Translations under genes and position numbers: made by a program
Assembly: GCF_900167365.1 (NCBI RefSeq)
Contig: NZ_FUXL01000018.1
Location: 32,451-96,450 of the forward strand
DNA: 64,000 bases
Direction of reading: 5' to 3'
Origin: Consotaella salsifontis
Lineage (GTDB): Bacteria > Pseudomonadota > Alphaproteobacteria > Rhizobiales > Rhizobiaceae
Notes under the pieces: model-generated
What the model was told of the DNA's origin: nothing
Databases searched by the model: none
Seen by the model: the letters and a program-made list of their open reading frames with translations, nothing else
Shown here: piece by piece, positions 1-10,014 of the stretch
How the letters are laid out: the number at the start of each line of letters is the position of its first letter
Position numbering within the stretch: position 1 is the first letter of the stretch

Positions 1-373
1 GCCCCGTGGCCTGTTCTGGGGAGCTGTTTCCGGCTTCGCGAGCTTTGTCAGCCATGCCGGCGGGCCGCCCTTCCAGGTCTATGTGCTGCCTCTGCGCCTG
101 TCGCCGCCCCTTTTCGCAGGCACGGCGGCGATCTTCTTCACCGTCGTCAACGCGGTGAAGCTGGTGCCCTATTTCCTGCTCGGGCAGTTCTCACCGGAAA
201 ACCTGATGACCTCGGCGGTTCTTTTGCCTCTTGCGCCGATTGCGACGCTGGTGGGGGTCTGGCTGGTCAAGCGCATCGAGCCAAGCCGGTTTTATGTCGT
301 GACCTACGCCCTGCTGGTCCCGATCGGTCTCAAGCTGATCTACGATGCTTTCGTGGGTCTCGGGCTCATCTAA
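1..373 (+). CDS. Sulfite exporter TauE/SafE family protein, C-terminal part
   Basis: This is the 3' end of a membrane protein gene that begins before the window; the reading frame is open from base 2. The visible part has about 123 residues with hydrophobic helices and the segment SHAGGPPFQVYVLP near its start. That segment is characteristic of the second half of TauE/SafE (TSUP, DUF81) permeases, which export sulfite, sulfoacetate or related organosulfur anions. The protein ends in a short hydrophobic helix, as the family does. The true substrate cannot be read from this fragment, and no sulfur-metabolism gene is visible next to it. Confidence 0.85.
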   Translation, partial: PRGLFWGAVSGFASFVSHAGGPPFQVYVLPLRLSPPLFAGTAAIFFTVVNAVKLVPYFLLGQFSPENLMTSAVLLPLAPIATLVGVWLVKRIEPSRFYVVTYALLVPIGLKLIYDAFVGLGLI

Positions 374-509
374 CCGGGCAGGAGCGCGTCCGGGAGAACA
401 GATGTCTGGGCGATGTCGCCTCGTCACATGCCGTCCAGAGGGCCCGCACGGACGCAACATAGGGACAGCGAGAAAAATCTATTCCAGCCGGGATGCCTCG
501 CCGGAACAA

Positions 510-539
510 CTCGTATCCGGGCGGGAACCCGGATACGAG
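510..539. terminator. Perfect 12-bp hairpin between convergent genes
   Basis: CTCGTATCCGGG at 510-521 and its exact complement at 528-539 enclose a 6-base loop. It lies between the ends of the TauE-family gene (+) and the DUF465 gene (-), where a shared terminator is expected. There is no U-tract on either side, so termination strength is uncertain. Confidence 0.6.
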
Positions 540-555
540 CCATTTAAGGAATGGA

Positions 556-723
556 TTACTTGGAACGCAGCTTCTCGATCTCGTCTTTTAGTTGAAGTTT
601 CTTACGCTTCAACTCCTGGACATCCATATCGCTGACGGCGGGCTTGCCCTGGGCCGCGATGATCTCGCTATCGAGGGCAGCGTGCCGACGTTCTAGCGTC
701 GCGAGATGGGAATCGAGGGACAT
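556..723 (-). CDS. DUF465 (YdcH-like) small coiled-coil protein
   Basis: A 55-residue charged helical protein beginning MSLDSHLATLERRHAALDSE and ending ELKRKKLQLKDEIEKLRSK, the pattern of the DUF465/YdcH family. Family members are short coiled coils of unknown function, common in alphaproteobacteria. The start at 723 is chosen because a strong AAAGGAGG ribosome site lies 6 bases upstream; a longer frame to 783 reads through that site and is unlikely. It is divergent from a second DUF465 gene at 926, so the two paralogues share one 202-bp control region. Confidence 0.88.
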   Translation of the reverse strand: MSLDSHLATLERRHAALDSEIIAAQGKPAVSDMDVQELKRKKLQLKDEIEKLRSK

Positions 724-925
724 GGTACCTCCTTTTGATCGTTGCCCGATGCGCCGCGCACCGGGGCGCTGCATTAGCCTCATGAGAGTGTCATAAGACG
801 GTCACACTGTCGAACGTGATTTAGGCCAGTGTTTGACGATTCCTTTCAGGCTGGTAAGGCGAAAGAACGGCTGCTAAGGCATTTTTCCGGATAGGCGGAA
901 AGCCGCCGTTGATGGGGAAACGAGG

Positions 926-1129
926 ATGTCGGATCAGGAGCAGGCAGGCCTTCGATTGCAGCTGGCGCGGCTTCGCCAGGAGCATGCCGACTATGACGCC
1001 GCGATCGGCGCCATGATCAGCGTGAATTGCGATCCGCTGCAGGTTCAGCGAATGAAGAAAAAGAAGCTGGCCATCCGCGACAAACTCAAGGAAATCGAGG
1101 ACCAGATCATTCCGGATATTCCTGCATGA
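926..1129 (+). CDS. DUF465 (YdcH-like) small coiled-coil protein
   Basis: A 67-residue helical protein ([20 protein letters not shown]...) with the basic stretch [13 protein letters not shown], typical of DUF465. It is the second member of the family here, divergent from the copy at 556-723. Its TGA stop overlaps the purE ATG (ATGA at 1126-1129), so it is translationally coupled to purE. Linkage of DUF465 genes to purEK is seen in other Hyphomicrobiales, but the function is unknown. Confidence 0.88.
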   Translation: MSDQEQAGLRLQLARLRQEHADYDAAIGAMISVNCDPLQVQRMKKKKLAIRDKLKEIEDQIIPDIPA

Positions 1130-1629
1130 CGGCAGCGACCGCCACGGCCGACATCGCCATCATCATGGGCAGCCAGTCCGACTGGCAGACCATGCGCCAC
1201 GCCGCCGAGACACTCGATGCGCTCGGCGTCAGCTATGATGCCCGCATCGTTTCCGCGCATCGCACGCCCGAGCGCCTCTACGACTTTGCCCGCAGCGCCA
1301 AGAGCAATGGCTTCAAGGTGATTGTCGCGGGGGCGGGCGGAGCCGCTCATCTGCCCGGCATGACGGCGGCGATGACGACGCTGCCCGTGCTTGGCGTGCC
1401 GGTCGAAACCGGGGCGCTCTCGGGAGAAGACAGTCTTCTCTCCATCGTCCAGATGCCGGCGGGCGTTCCGGTTGGAACTCTCGCGATCGGGCGGGCAGGG
1501 GCGGTCAACGCGGCGCTTCTCGCCGTCTCCATCCTGGCGCTGGGCAACCCGGCGCTCGCGGAACGCCTGGACCATTGGCGACAGGCACGAACCGAAGCCG
1601 TTGCCGAGCGCCCGGAGAATATTTCGTGA
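1126..1629 (+). CDS. purE: N5-carboxyaminoimidazole ribonucleotide mutase PurE
   Basis: Class I PurE of 167 residues, converting N5-CAIR to CAIR in cytoplasmic de novo purine synthesis. The substrate-binding motifs GSQSDW (residues 15-20), SAHRTP (43-48) and [11 protein letters not shown] (about 69-79) are all present, and the length matches bacterial PurE. The start at 1126 removes a 33-residue out-of-family extension and gives a 4-base ATGA overlap with the DUF465 gene. The stop codon overlaps the purK GTG start, so the two enzymes of the step are coupled. Confidence 0.97.
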   Translation: MTAATATADIAIIMGSQSDWQTMRHAAETLDALGVSYDARIVSAHRTPERLYDFARSAKSNGFKVIVAGAGGAAHLPGMTAAMTTLPVLGVPVETGALSGEDSLLSIVQMPAGVPVGTLAIGRAGAVNAALLAVSILALGNPALAERLDHWRQARTEAVAERPENIS

Positions 1630-2708
1630 GTTTCCGTCCGCTCGTTCCTGGCGCGGTGATCGGCATTGTCGGCGGAGGCCAGCTCGGCCGCATGCTGGCG
1701 ATGGCGGCGGCGCGCCTCGGTCTCGGCACCATCGTCGTCGATCCCGACAAACATTGCCCTGCGTCCGAGACGGCCGGCGACATTATCGTCGCCGCCTATG
1801 ACGATCCGGTGGCGATCCTGAAGCTCGCTCGGCGCTGTCAGGTCATCACCTACGAATTCGAGAACGTACCCGTGGCACCGCTTCGGCGCGCATCGGAGGA
1901 GACGCCCGTCTTCCCGCCGGTAGAGGCGCTGGAGGTCTCCCAGGATCGCGTCGTCGAAAAGGCGTTCCTCAACGGAATTGGTCTTGCCACCGCGCCGTGG
2001 CGGGCGATCGATACCGTTCAGGAACTTGACCACGCCCTTCAGGAACTCGAAGGAGGCTGTATCCTCAAGAGCCGGCGCTTCGGCTATGACGGCAAGGGGC
2101 AGGTGAGCCTTTCCCGCGCCGATGGCTATGCCGAGGCCTGGGACGCCCTGGGCGGGGTGCCGAGCATCCTGGAAAAGCGCGTTCCCTTCGTTCGTGAGCT
2201 TTCCGTCGTCGCGGCGCGCGGCGCCGATGGGACTGTCGTCGGCTTCGATCCGGCGGAGAACACGCATGAGGACGGCATCCTTCGCCGCTCTGTCGTTCCA
2301 GGCGGCATCTCTCCGGCCACAGCGGCGAACGCCCAAGCGGTCGCAAAGACGATTCTCGAGAAGCTGAACTATGTCGGGGTCGTCGGCGTCGAGCTGTTCG
2401 AGACGGCGGAAGGCGCGCTTCTCGTCAACGAGATCGCTCCGCGCATCCACAATTCGGGCCATTGGACGGAGGCGGCCTGCTTCGTCTCGCAGTTCGAGCA
2501 GCATATTCGCGCGGTGGCGGGGCTGCCGCTCGGCGCGCCCACACGGCACAGCGACTGCGTCATGGAGAATCTCATCGGCGAGGAGGCCAGTAAGGCATAC
2601 GAGCTCCTTTCGGAGAGCGATGTCGTGCTGCATCTCTATGGCAAGCGGCAGGCCCGGCCGGGGCGCAAGATGGGCCATTTCACGCGGCTTCTAACGCGTG
2701 ATGCCTGA
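1626..2708 (+). CDS. purK: N5-carboxyaminoimidazole ribonucleotide synthase PurK
   Basis: ATP-grasp enzyme of 360 residues that makes N5-CAIR from AIR, bicarbonate and ATP, feeding PurE. The N-terminal [13 protein letters not shown] motif (from residue 16) and ATP-grasp segments such as [12 protein letters not shown] and [15 protein letters not shown] are clear. I chose the GTG at 1626 because it overlaps the purE stop (GTGA), carries a GGAG upstream and begins just before the conserved Rossmann strand. A longer in-frame start at 1575 would lie inside purE. Confidence 0.96.
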   Translation: MSFRPLVPGAVIGIVGGGQLGRMLAMAAARLGLGTIVVDPDKHCPASETAGDIIVAAYDDPVAILKLARRCQVITYEFENVPVAPLRRASEETPVFPPVEALEVSQDRVVEKAFLNGIGLATAPWRAIDTVQELDHALQELEGGCILKSRRFGYDGKGQVSLSRADGYAEAWDALGGVPSILEKRVPFVRELSVVAARGADGTVVGFDPAENTHEDGILRRSVVPGGISPATAANAQAVAKTILEKLNYVGVVGVELFETAEGALLVNEIAPRIHNSGHWTEAACFVSQFEQHIRAVAGLPLGAPTRHSDCVMENLIGEEASKAYELLSESDVVLHLYGKRQARPGRKMGHFTRLLTRDA

Positions 2709-2860
2709 GATGAAGCGCGATGCCGCCGCTCGCCGAGCGTTGACATTTCAGGCCGGCGAGGTTAACTGACGCCACTTTCTCGGCGCGCCGTTTGGCGCGC
2801 TTTTCCTTGGGTAGCGGCCGGTGCTTTCGGTCGTCGCCGGTCGATTCTACGGTCAGCACC

Positions 2861-2986
2861 ATGAAGATCAAGAACTCGCTGAAGAGCCTCAAGTCCCGCC
2901 ACCGCGCCAACCGCATGGTGCGTCGCAAGGGCCGCATCTACATCATCAACAAGGAAGCGCCCCGCTACAAGGCCCGTCAGGGCTGA
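2861..2986 (+). CDS. rpmJ: 50S ribosomal protein L36, cysteine-free form
   Basis: A 41-residue very basic protein, [20 protein letters not shown] and so on, ending APRYKARQG. It is bacterial L36 (bL36) of the longer second type. It has no cysteine or other obvious zinc ligands, so it is the zinc-independent (C-minus) form. The ATG at 2861 fits the family; an upstream in-frame start at 2792 would add 23 residues unlike L36. It is a single-gene unit downstream of purK, followed by a GC-rich hairpin. Confidence 0.95.
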   Translation: MKIKNSLKSLKSRHRANRMVRRKGRIYIINKEAPRYKARQG

Positions 2987-3016
2987 GGCGGGCGAGCGGC
3001 CTTCGGGCCGCGCCTC
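2985..3016 (+). terminator. Hairpin after rpmJ with UUCG loop
   Basis: GCGGCC (2996-3001), TTCG loop and GGCCGC (3006-3011) form a perfect stem that can be extended by GAGGC (2985-2989) with GCCTC (3012-3016). It overlaps the rpmJ stop codon. No U-tract follows, so it may stabilise the mRNA end rather than terminate. Confidence 0.5.
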
Positions 3017-3078
3017 CCGTGCATCGGCGTCTCACGCTGATGTCACTTTTCAGCATGCGTATCGCGGGCTAGCATCGA

Positions 3079-3723
3079 ATGATGCAGGCCGCGATTTCGT
3101 TTGTCGTTTTTGTTTCCTTGATGGCCCCTCCCGCCATGGCGGAGGGGAGCGATATTGCCTCGCGCAGAAACCCGGCCGAGGCGATCGCCGGACGGGCGGC
3201 AGAGACCGAATCCAACGAATCGCAATCTTCTCCTGGGACGCGTGAAGAACGGCTCGACGCGCTGTTCGTGGAGCTCAAACGCGAATCATCGGCACCCAAG
3301 GCCGCGCAGATCGCCTCCCGCATTGAGTCGGTGTGGAACGAGAGCGGCAGCGCGACCATCGATCTCCTGCTGCAATGGTCCGGCGAGGCGATGGCGAACG
3401 ACCAGGGCGCCGCGGCTCTCGATCTCATCGATCAGGCTATCGCGCTTCGGCCCCAGTTGGCTGAACTTTGGAACCGGCGGGCGACGCTCCACTTCACCAG
3501 CGACCGCATCAGCAAGTCGATTTCCGATCTTCAGCAGGTGCTGCGGCGCGAACCGCGCCACTTCAATGCCCTGATCGGGCTGGCGACCATCTTTCAGCAG
3601 ATCGGGCGAAAAGAGCAGGCTCTCGACATCTACATGCGCGTGCTCGACGTCTATCCGGCGAACCAGGGCGCGCAGTCGGCCGTCTCGCGGCTCGCGGAGG
3701 AACTGGCGGGCGATCGCGCCTGA
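3079..3723 (+). CDS. Exported tetratricopeptide-repeat protein
   Basis: A 214-residue protein with a Sec-type signal peptide (hydrophobic core ISFVVFVSLM, cleavage expected after PPAMA, about residue 21), an Ala/Glu/Ser-rich linker, and TPR helices from about residue 105. Typical TPR features are seen in AALDLIDQAIALRPQLAELW and in GRKEQALDIYMRVLDVYP. It is probably a periplasmic protein-protein interaction scaffold. ATG at 3079 and the next codon (3082) are both possible starts. Similar TPR proteins sit near purEK/rpmJ in related genomes, but no specific role is known to me. Confidence 0.8.
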   Translation: MMQAAISFVVFVSLMAPPAMAEGSDIASRRNPAEAIAGRAAETESNESQSSPGTREERLDALFVELKRESSAPKAAQIASRIESVWNESGSATIDLLLQWSGEAMANDQGAAALDLIDQAIALRPQLAELWNRRATLHFTSDRISKSISDLQQVLRREPRHFNALIGLATIFQQIGRKEQALDIYMRVLDVYPANQGAQSAVSRLAEELAGDRA

Positions 3724-3888
3724 TCCTTGCCGTTGGCTCTGACGGGGGGGCAGAACCCGTGCCAGCGAGCGCCTTTGCAGGCTCTCTTTCTCCAGTCAAA
3801 ACTATCCTTGGCGCCTGGAGCTGCCTTGCCATCAGGCGAGCTTCCTGCTTTGTTTCCCCGCCCGTCAGCGAATGCGCGTCGGCGGTGA

Positions 3889-5019
<1,131 letters not shown>

Positions 5020-5039
5020 GCTCTTCACCCACTGCATGA

Positions 5040-5075
5040 AAAAGAGGCCGTGGCGTCGGCGCCGCGGCCTCTTTT
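5040..5075. terminator. Strong bidirectional rho-independent terminator
   Basis: AAAAGAGGCCG (5040-5050) pairs perfectly with CGGCCTCTTTT (5065-5075) around a 14-base GC-rich loop. A run of A on the left and T on the right make it work in both directions, between the dctP-like gene (+) and dctM (-). Confidence 0.9.
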
Positions 5076-5093
5076 CGTTGGCAACTCGCTTCG

Positions 5094-7073
5094 TCAGTTG
5101 AACGATGGCGGCTGGCTGAGATCGACGGGCGGCGTTTGACCCGAGGATTGCCCCGTGTCGGGCGGGTTCTGTGCCGGGGCGGCGGCCGCCGGCTGCGGCG
5201 GAGTGTCGGTCGGACCACCCAGCGCGGGTGGAGGACCGCCCAGCGTCAAGGGCGGCAGGCCCATGGCGGGTGCTGTCGAAGAGGAGCCGCCGTCCGCCGG
5301 AGGGGTGCCTTCCGATGCGCCACTGCCGGGGCCGCCAAGGTTCAGCGGTGGCAGGTCGAACGACGGGGCAGGAACCGTGGCGCCGTTTGACGGCGAGGCG
5401 GGAGTTCCTGGCGCCCCGAGCGGCGGCAGACCGAAGCCCCCGTTGCCTGCCCCCCCGTCGAAGCTCGGCGGCGCGAACTCGATCGCGCCCTCGAGCGGCT
5501 TCGCCTCCGTTTTATAATGCAGCACGAGATAGGGCACGGCGATGATCAAAAGGATCATGAGGAACTGGATGCCGATGAAGGGCAGGCTGCCCCAGTAGAT
5601 GGCGCCGGTGCGAACCGGAGGCATGAGACGGCCGGTCACGGCGTCCCGCCATTCGCGGGTCGGTGCGACGGAGCGCAGATAGAACAGCGAGAAGCCGAAG
5701 GGCGGCGTCAGGAAGCTGGTCTGGAGGTTGATGCCGAGGATGACGCCGAACCAGACGAGGTCGATCCCGAGCTTCTGCGCAATGGGTGCGAGCAGCGGCA
5801 CGAGGATGAAGGCAATCTCGAAGAAGTCGAGAAAGCAGCCCAGGATGAAAACGATGATCGTGACGACGAACAGGAAGCCGTATTCGCCGCCGGGCAGCTC
5901 GAGAAGCAGGCTCTCCAGCCATATGTTGCCGTTGATGCCGTAGAAGGTCAGGCCGAAGACGCGGGCGCCGATGAGAATGAACATGACAAAGGCGGACAGC
6001 GTCGTTGTCGCCTCGACCGAGGAGCGCAGCGTCTTGAAGTCCAGCCTGCGCTTGAGGAAGGCGAGCGAGACTGCGCCCACCGCGCCCATGGCGCCGCCTT
6101 CCGTCGGCGTTGCGATGCCGAGGAAGATCGTGCCGAGGACCAGGAAGACGAGAGCGAGCGGCGGGATGAGGACGATGATCACCTGACTTGCCAGTCGCGA
6201 CAGGATCGAAAGCCCGAGAAGCTGATTGGCGACCGCCAGGAGATAGGCGAGAAGCACGGCCGTCACCGCCGAAGAGACGAGCCGCGTCTCATCCCGCATG
6301 TCCGCAAAAATCGTGTCGTGGGCCACGAGATAGACCGCGACGGCGCCGGCCAGGACGAGGATGAGCGAAATCACGCCGCCGCCGAGTGTGCGCGCCTCGG
6401 GCGGCAGCGAGGGAACGAGCTCTGGCCTGGTGATGGACAGGGTGAAGATATAGCCACAATAGACGGCGACGATGATCAGCGCCGGCCACATCGCGCCGAT
6501 ATACATATCGCCGACGGAGACGCCGAGCTGATCGGCCATGACGATCAGCACCAGCGAGGGCGGAATGATCTGTGCGAGGGTGCCGGAGGCGGCGATGGTG
6601 CCCGTCGCGACGCGCTGGCTGTAGCCGTAGCGCTGCATGATGGGCAGCGAGATCAGCCCCATGGCGATGACCGAGGCGGCAACGACGCCGGTGGTCGCCG
6701 CGAGAAGCGCGCCGACGAGAATCACCGCATAGGCGAGGCCGCCCCGGATGGGGCCGAAAAGCTGGCCGATGGTGTCGAGAAGGTCCTCGGCCATGCCCGA
6801 GCGCTCGAGGATCAGGCCCATGAAGGTGAAGAAGGGAACGGCGAGCAGCGTATCGTTGCTCATGATGCCGAACACCCGCTCGGGCTGGGCGTTGAGGAGC
6901 GGCCAGAACAGATGAATTTCTCCCGGTGCGGAGCTGGAGAGCGCGACGCCGGCGACGAAATAGAACAGACCGCCGGCGGCGAGCGTCAGCGCGACGGGAT
7001 ATCCGATCAGCAGCATCGCCATGACGGAGATGAACATGATCGGCGCAAGGTTGTGGGCGATGAGCTCAAGCAT
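5094..7073 (-). CDS. dctM: TRAP transporter large permease DctM with Pro/Gly-rich C-terminal tail
   Basis: A 659-residue protein. Residues 1 to about 525 form the many-helix DctM domain of TRAP secondary transporters, the inner-membrane ion-coupled channel; conserved pieces include TTGVVAASVIAMGLISLPIM and GIATPTEGGAMGAVGAV. From about residue 534 to the end is a 126-residue tail rich in Pro, Gly, Ser and Ala, with recurring PSF and LPPL-x-LGGP motifs, which is far longer than a usual DctM. The start at 7073 fits the family (MLELIAHNLAPIMF) and overlaps the dctQ 3' end by 8 bases. Its likely partner binding protein is the TakP-like gene at 3913. Confidence 0.93.
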   Translation of the reverse strand: MLELIAHNLAPIMFISVMAMLLIGYPVALTLAAGGLFYFVAGVALSSSAPGEIHLFWPLLNAQPERVFGIMSNDTLLAVPFFTFMGLILERSGMAEDLLDTIGQLFGPIRGGLAYAVILVGALLAATTGVVAASVIAMGLISLPIMQRYGYSQRVATGTIAASGTLAQIIPPSLVLIVMADQLGVSVGDMYIGAMWPALIIVAVYCGYIFTLSITRPELVPSLPPEARTLGGGVISLILVLAGAVAVYLVAHDTIFADMRDETRLVSSAVTAVLLAYLLAVANQLLGLSILSRLASQVIIVLIPPLALVFLVLGTIFLGIATPTEGGAMGAVGAVSLAFLKRRLDFKTLRSSVEATTTLSAFVMFILIGARVFGLTFYGINGNIWLESLLLELPGGEYGFLFVVTIIVFILGCFLDFFEIAFILVPLLAPIAQKLGIDLVWFGVILGINLQTSFLTPPFGFSLFYLRSVAPTREWRDAVTGRLMPPVRTGAIYWGSLPFIGIQFLMILLIIAVPYLVLHYKTEAKPLEGAIEFAPPSFDGGAGNGGFGLPPLGAPGTPASPSNGATVPAPSFDLPPLNLGGPGSGASEGTPPADGGSSSTAPAMGLPPLTLGGPPPALGGPTDTPPQPAAAAPAQNPPDTGQSSGQTPPVDLSQPPSFN

Positions 7074-7704
7074 CGTTGCGGCCCGCCTCTGGCTTTTCTG
7101 TGTGCGCCCCTTCTTCTCCACGCCGCCAACTGATCACCGGGTCCATGTCTTTGCCGGCTTCAGGCTCGATATCCTCCTCGTCAGGCTCCTCCACCTCGTG
7201 TCGATGGCCGCTGAGAACGGCGACGCGCTTGATGATTTCGGAGACGCCCTGGGCGATCAGCACGATGAAGCCGAGGAGAATCAGCCCCTTCGCCGGCCAT
7301 AGCAAAAGGCCCCCGGCGTTCATCGAGCGCTCGCCGGAAAAGAACGATCGCCAGAAGAATGACCAGGACAGCCACGTCATCAAAATGGCGAACGGCATCA
7401 GAAACAGGATGTGGCAGACGAGATCGATCCAGTTGCGCGCGCGCGGGGAGAAGCGCGAGGACAGGACATCGATCCGCACATGATCGTTGCGCTGCAGCGT
7501 CCAAGCAGTCGCGAGCATGAAGACCGCGCCGAAGAGATACCACTGAAGCTCGAGCCAGGCGTTGGACGAGATGTCGAAAGCCTTGCGCAACGCCGCGTTG
7601 ACGGCGCTGACAAGAATCGCGGCAAGGATGAGCCAGGATACGCTCTTTCCGATCCATGCGGTCACGCGGTCGATGGCGTGCGACAGCGTGAGAAGCCCCG
7701 TCAT
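7066..7704 (-). CDS. dctQ: TRAP transporter small permease DctQ
   Basis: A 212-residue, four-helix membrane protein of the DctQ family, the small subunit that pairs with DctM. Family-like features are WLELQWYLFGAVFMLATAWT and the following NDHVRIDVL. The last 45 residues are hydrophilic and acidic (EEPDEEDIEPEAGKDMDP). The ATG at 7704 is preferred over a TTG three codons upstream, because GGGGGT lies about 10 bases before it. Gene order dctQ-dctM with an 8-base overlap indicates one transcript. Confidence 0.92.
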   Translation of the reverse strand: MTGLLTLSHAIDRVTAWIGKSVSWLILAAILVSAVNAALRKAFDISSNAWLELQWYLFGAVFMLATAWTLQRNDHVRIDVLSSRFSPRARNWIDLVCHILFLMPFAILMTWLSWSFFWRSFFSGERSMNAGGLLLWPAKGLILLGFIVLIAQGVSEIIKRVAVLSGHRHEVEEPDEEDIEPEAGKDMDPVISWRRGEEGAHTEKPEAGRNDA

Positions 7705-7851
7705 TATGGTCAAACCCCCATTGCACCCCGGCCTACGCTGGGGCCATGCCGAACCCTGTTTGATGAACCCAGCCGGTCACGGCCGCGCTCTTAATCGAAC
7801 AGGCGTGAAGGGCTGAGGGGCCCTGGTCGTAGTCTTTTTTCCCCCTGGGGT

Positions 7852-7895
7852 GCAAGCACGCCGACCGATTAGGGAAGTGGCGTGCCTGCTTTTTT
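7852..7895 (+). terminator. Plus-strand terminator-like hairpin with T6, between two minus-strand genes
   Basis: GCAAGCACGCC (7852-7862) pairs with GGCGTGCCTGC (7879-7889) with one mismatch, followed at once by TTTTTT (7890-7895) on the plus strand. No plus-strand protein gene precedes it in the 2.8 kb from 5019. Read on the minus strand the stem is not followed by U. It may end a small plus-strand RNA or stop antisense transcription. Confidence 0.5.
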
Positions 7896-7928
7896 CTCAT
7901 GCCTGGAGCACTCGTAACGATGTTTGCG

Positions 7929-9974
7929 TCACGCGCTCGCGGCATCCGGCGCCTCGGGTTCGGCCCCGCTAAAGAAGAGCTGCCGTGCGACAACCGCCGC
8001 AACGAGCACCAATCCCACCGACGTCGAAACGACCTCGGGGGCGACGAGGAGAGCGGCCGCGATGCCGAGAAGCCAGCGCTCAACGCGGTACAAGGGGCCG
8101 GCAAGCCACCCCGCGAAGGCGGCCGAGAGCGCCGTGATGCCAATGACGGTTCCGGTGAAGGCCAGGAAGAAGCGGAACCAGCTGAAGTCATCGACGACGA
8201 TCAGAAGCGAGGGCGCGAAGACGAAGACGAAAGGCACCAGCGCCTTGCCCATGCCGAGGCGGAACGCGGTGTTGCCGGCCCTGAACGGGTTGGCGTTCGC
8301 AATGCCCGCGCCGGCGTAGGCCGCCAGCGCCACGGGGGGCGTGATGTCCGCCAGAACGCCGTAGTAGAAGACGAAGAAGTGGGCGACGAGCGGCGCAACG
8401 CCGAGAAGGCCGAGCACCGGGGCGGCGACGGACACCATGATGAGGTAGGTCGCGGTCGTCGGGATGCCGCAGCCCATGACGATGCAGACCATCGCCGTCA
8501 GAATCAGCGTGATGAGCAGCGTCAGGGTCGACACGCCCATGATGCCGAAGGGGATGAAGGGCGCGATGGCCGAGGCCCACGTGCCGGCGGTCGAAGTCAC
8601 CATGTAGGCGATCTTGAAGGACACGCCGGTCAGCGTCACGACGCCGATGATGATGCCCACGGTCGCCGCCGCGGCGCCGACGGCCAGGGCGTATTTGGCG
8701 CCGAGGATGAAGGCGTCGAGAACGTCCCTCCAGGTGATGCGGTTCAGCGGATTGACGAGGCCGATCACGATGCAGGCGGTGATGGCGTAGAAGGCCGCGA
8801 GATAGGGCGTGAAGCCCTGAAGCAGAATCGAGATGAGGATGATGAGCGGGATGACCGTTGGCCAATCGCGCTTCAGGATGGCACCGACGCGCGGCAGCTC
8901 GTCACGAGTCAGGCCGCGCAGTCCCAGGCGCTTCGCCTCGAAGTGGACCTGACAGAGAACGCCAAAGAAGTGCATGAAGGCCGGCACGATAGCGGCGGTG
9001 ATGATGGTCGAATAGGAGACGCCGAGAAACTCGATCATCAGGAAGGCGGCCGCGCCCATGACTGGCGGCGTGATCTGGCCTCCGGTGGAGGAGGCGGCCT
9101 CGACGGCGGCGGCGAAATGGCGCTGATAGCCGATGCGGATCATCGCGGGGATGGTCAGCGCGCCGGTCGTCACCGTGTTGGCGATGGACGAGCCGGAGAT
9201 CGAGCCGAGCAGCGCCGAGGAGAAGACGGAAACCTTCGCCGGGCCGCCGGAATAGCGGCCGGCAATGGCCATGGCGATGTCGATAAAAAGCCGCCCGAGG
9301 CCGATGCGTGTGGCCAGAACGCCGAAGAGAACGAAGTGGAAGACGTAGGTTGCCACCACGCCGACTGGCAGGCCGTAGATGCCCTGGCTGGTCAGGTAAA
9401 GGTGATTGACCAGCATCCGCCAATCTGCGCCGGGATGAACCAGAACGCCCGGCGCGTACTGACCAAACAGTCCGTAGGCCATGATCACGATGGCAATCAC
9501 CGGCAGCGGCCAGCCCATGGCCCGGCGCGTCGCCTCGAGCAGCACGACGATCATGACCGTGCCCATGATGACGTCGATCGGCAGCGGATTGCCGACGCGG
9601 AAGGCGAGATCGTCGAAGATGTAGGGGACGTAGAGAGAGGCGGCGATGGCGGCGATGGCGAGCAGCCAGTCGATCACTGGAATGCCAAAGGGCCGCCAAA
9701 GGCTCGACGGATAGAGCTGCTCCTGCCCCTTCTTCGTCGCGGCGAAAACGATGAAGATGAGGGAGAGAACGAAGGCAAGATGGACGCCGCGATGGTTGAC
9801 CTCCCTCAGGAGGCCGAACCCGGCCGTGTAGTAATGAAAACAGGAGAGCAGGAACAACAAGGTGGCCGCGATCCCTGCCGCCACCTTGCCGAGCGGCCGG
9901 AAGCGAACCTCGGGATCGAATTTTTCCTCCAGTTCCTTGATGGCGGCTGGGTCGGCATCCTTGTCGTCGAACAT
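7929..9974 (-). CDS. TRAP transporter permease, 4TM/12TM fusion protein
   Basis: A 681-residue membrane protein in which the DctQ-like (4 TM) and DctM-like (12 TM) parts are fused, the form that works with TAXI-type binding proteins. The soluble N-terminus (MFDDKDADPAAIKELEEKF) is followed by about 16 helices. Conserved stretches are SVFSSALLGSISGSSIANTV, EAASSTGGQITPPVMGAAAF and VMGCGIPTTATYL. It imports small organic acids using an ion gradient at the inner membrane. It lies 90 bp downstream of its TAXI partner on the same strand, with a hairpin between. Confidence 0.94.
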   Translation of the reverse strand: MFDDKDADPAAIKELEEKFDPEVRFRPLGKVAAGIAATLLFLLSCFHYYTAGFGLLREVNHRGVHLAFVLSLIFIVFAATKKGQEQLYPSSLWRPFGIPVIDWLLAIAAIAASLYVPYIFDDLAFRVGNPLPIDVIMGTVMIVVLLEATRRAMGWPLPVIAIVIMAYGLFGQYAPGVLVHPGADWRMLVNHLYLTSQGIYGLPVGVVATYVFHFVLFGVLATRIGLGRLFIDIAMAIAGRYSGGPAKVSVFSSALLGSISGSSIANTVTTGALTIPAMIRIGYQRHFAAAVEAASSTGGQITPPVMGAAAFLMIEFLGVSYSTIITAAIVPAFMHFFGVLCQVHFEAKRLGLRGLTRDELPRVGAILKRDWPTVIPLIILISILLQGFTPYLAAFYAITACIVIGLVNPLNRITWRDVLDAFILGAKYALAVGAAAATVGIIIGVVTLTGVSFKIAYMVTSTAGTWASAIAPFIPFGIMGVSTLTLLITLILTAMVCIVMGCGIPTTATYLIMVSVAAPVLGLLGVAPLVAHFFVFYYGVLADITPPVALAAYAGAGIANANPFRAGNTAFRLGMGKALVPFVFVFAPSLLIVVDDFSWFRFFLAFTGTVIGITALSAAFAGWLAGPLYRVERWLLGIAAALLVAPEVVSTSVGLVLVAAVVARQLFFSGAEPEAPDAASA

Positions 9975-10014
9975 CGGCGGTGCGGCCTCTCGTCGTTTGG
10001 GCTGGAGGAAAGAT

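Noticed and set aside
5517..7133. Open frame of 538 codons on the plus strand opposite dctM
   Set aside because: The translation is a low-complexity run of Asp, Glu, Arg and Gly with no hydrophobic core, the expected mirror image of a GC-rich membrane protein gene.
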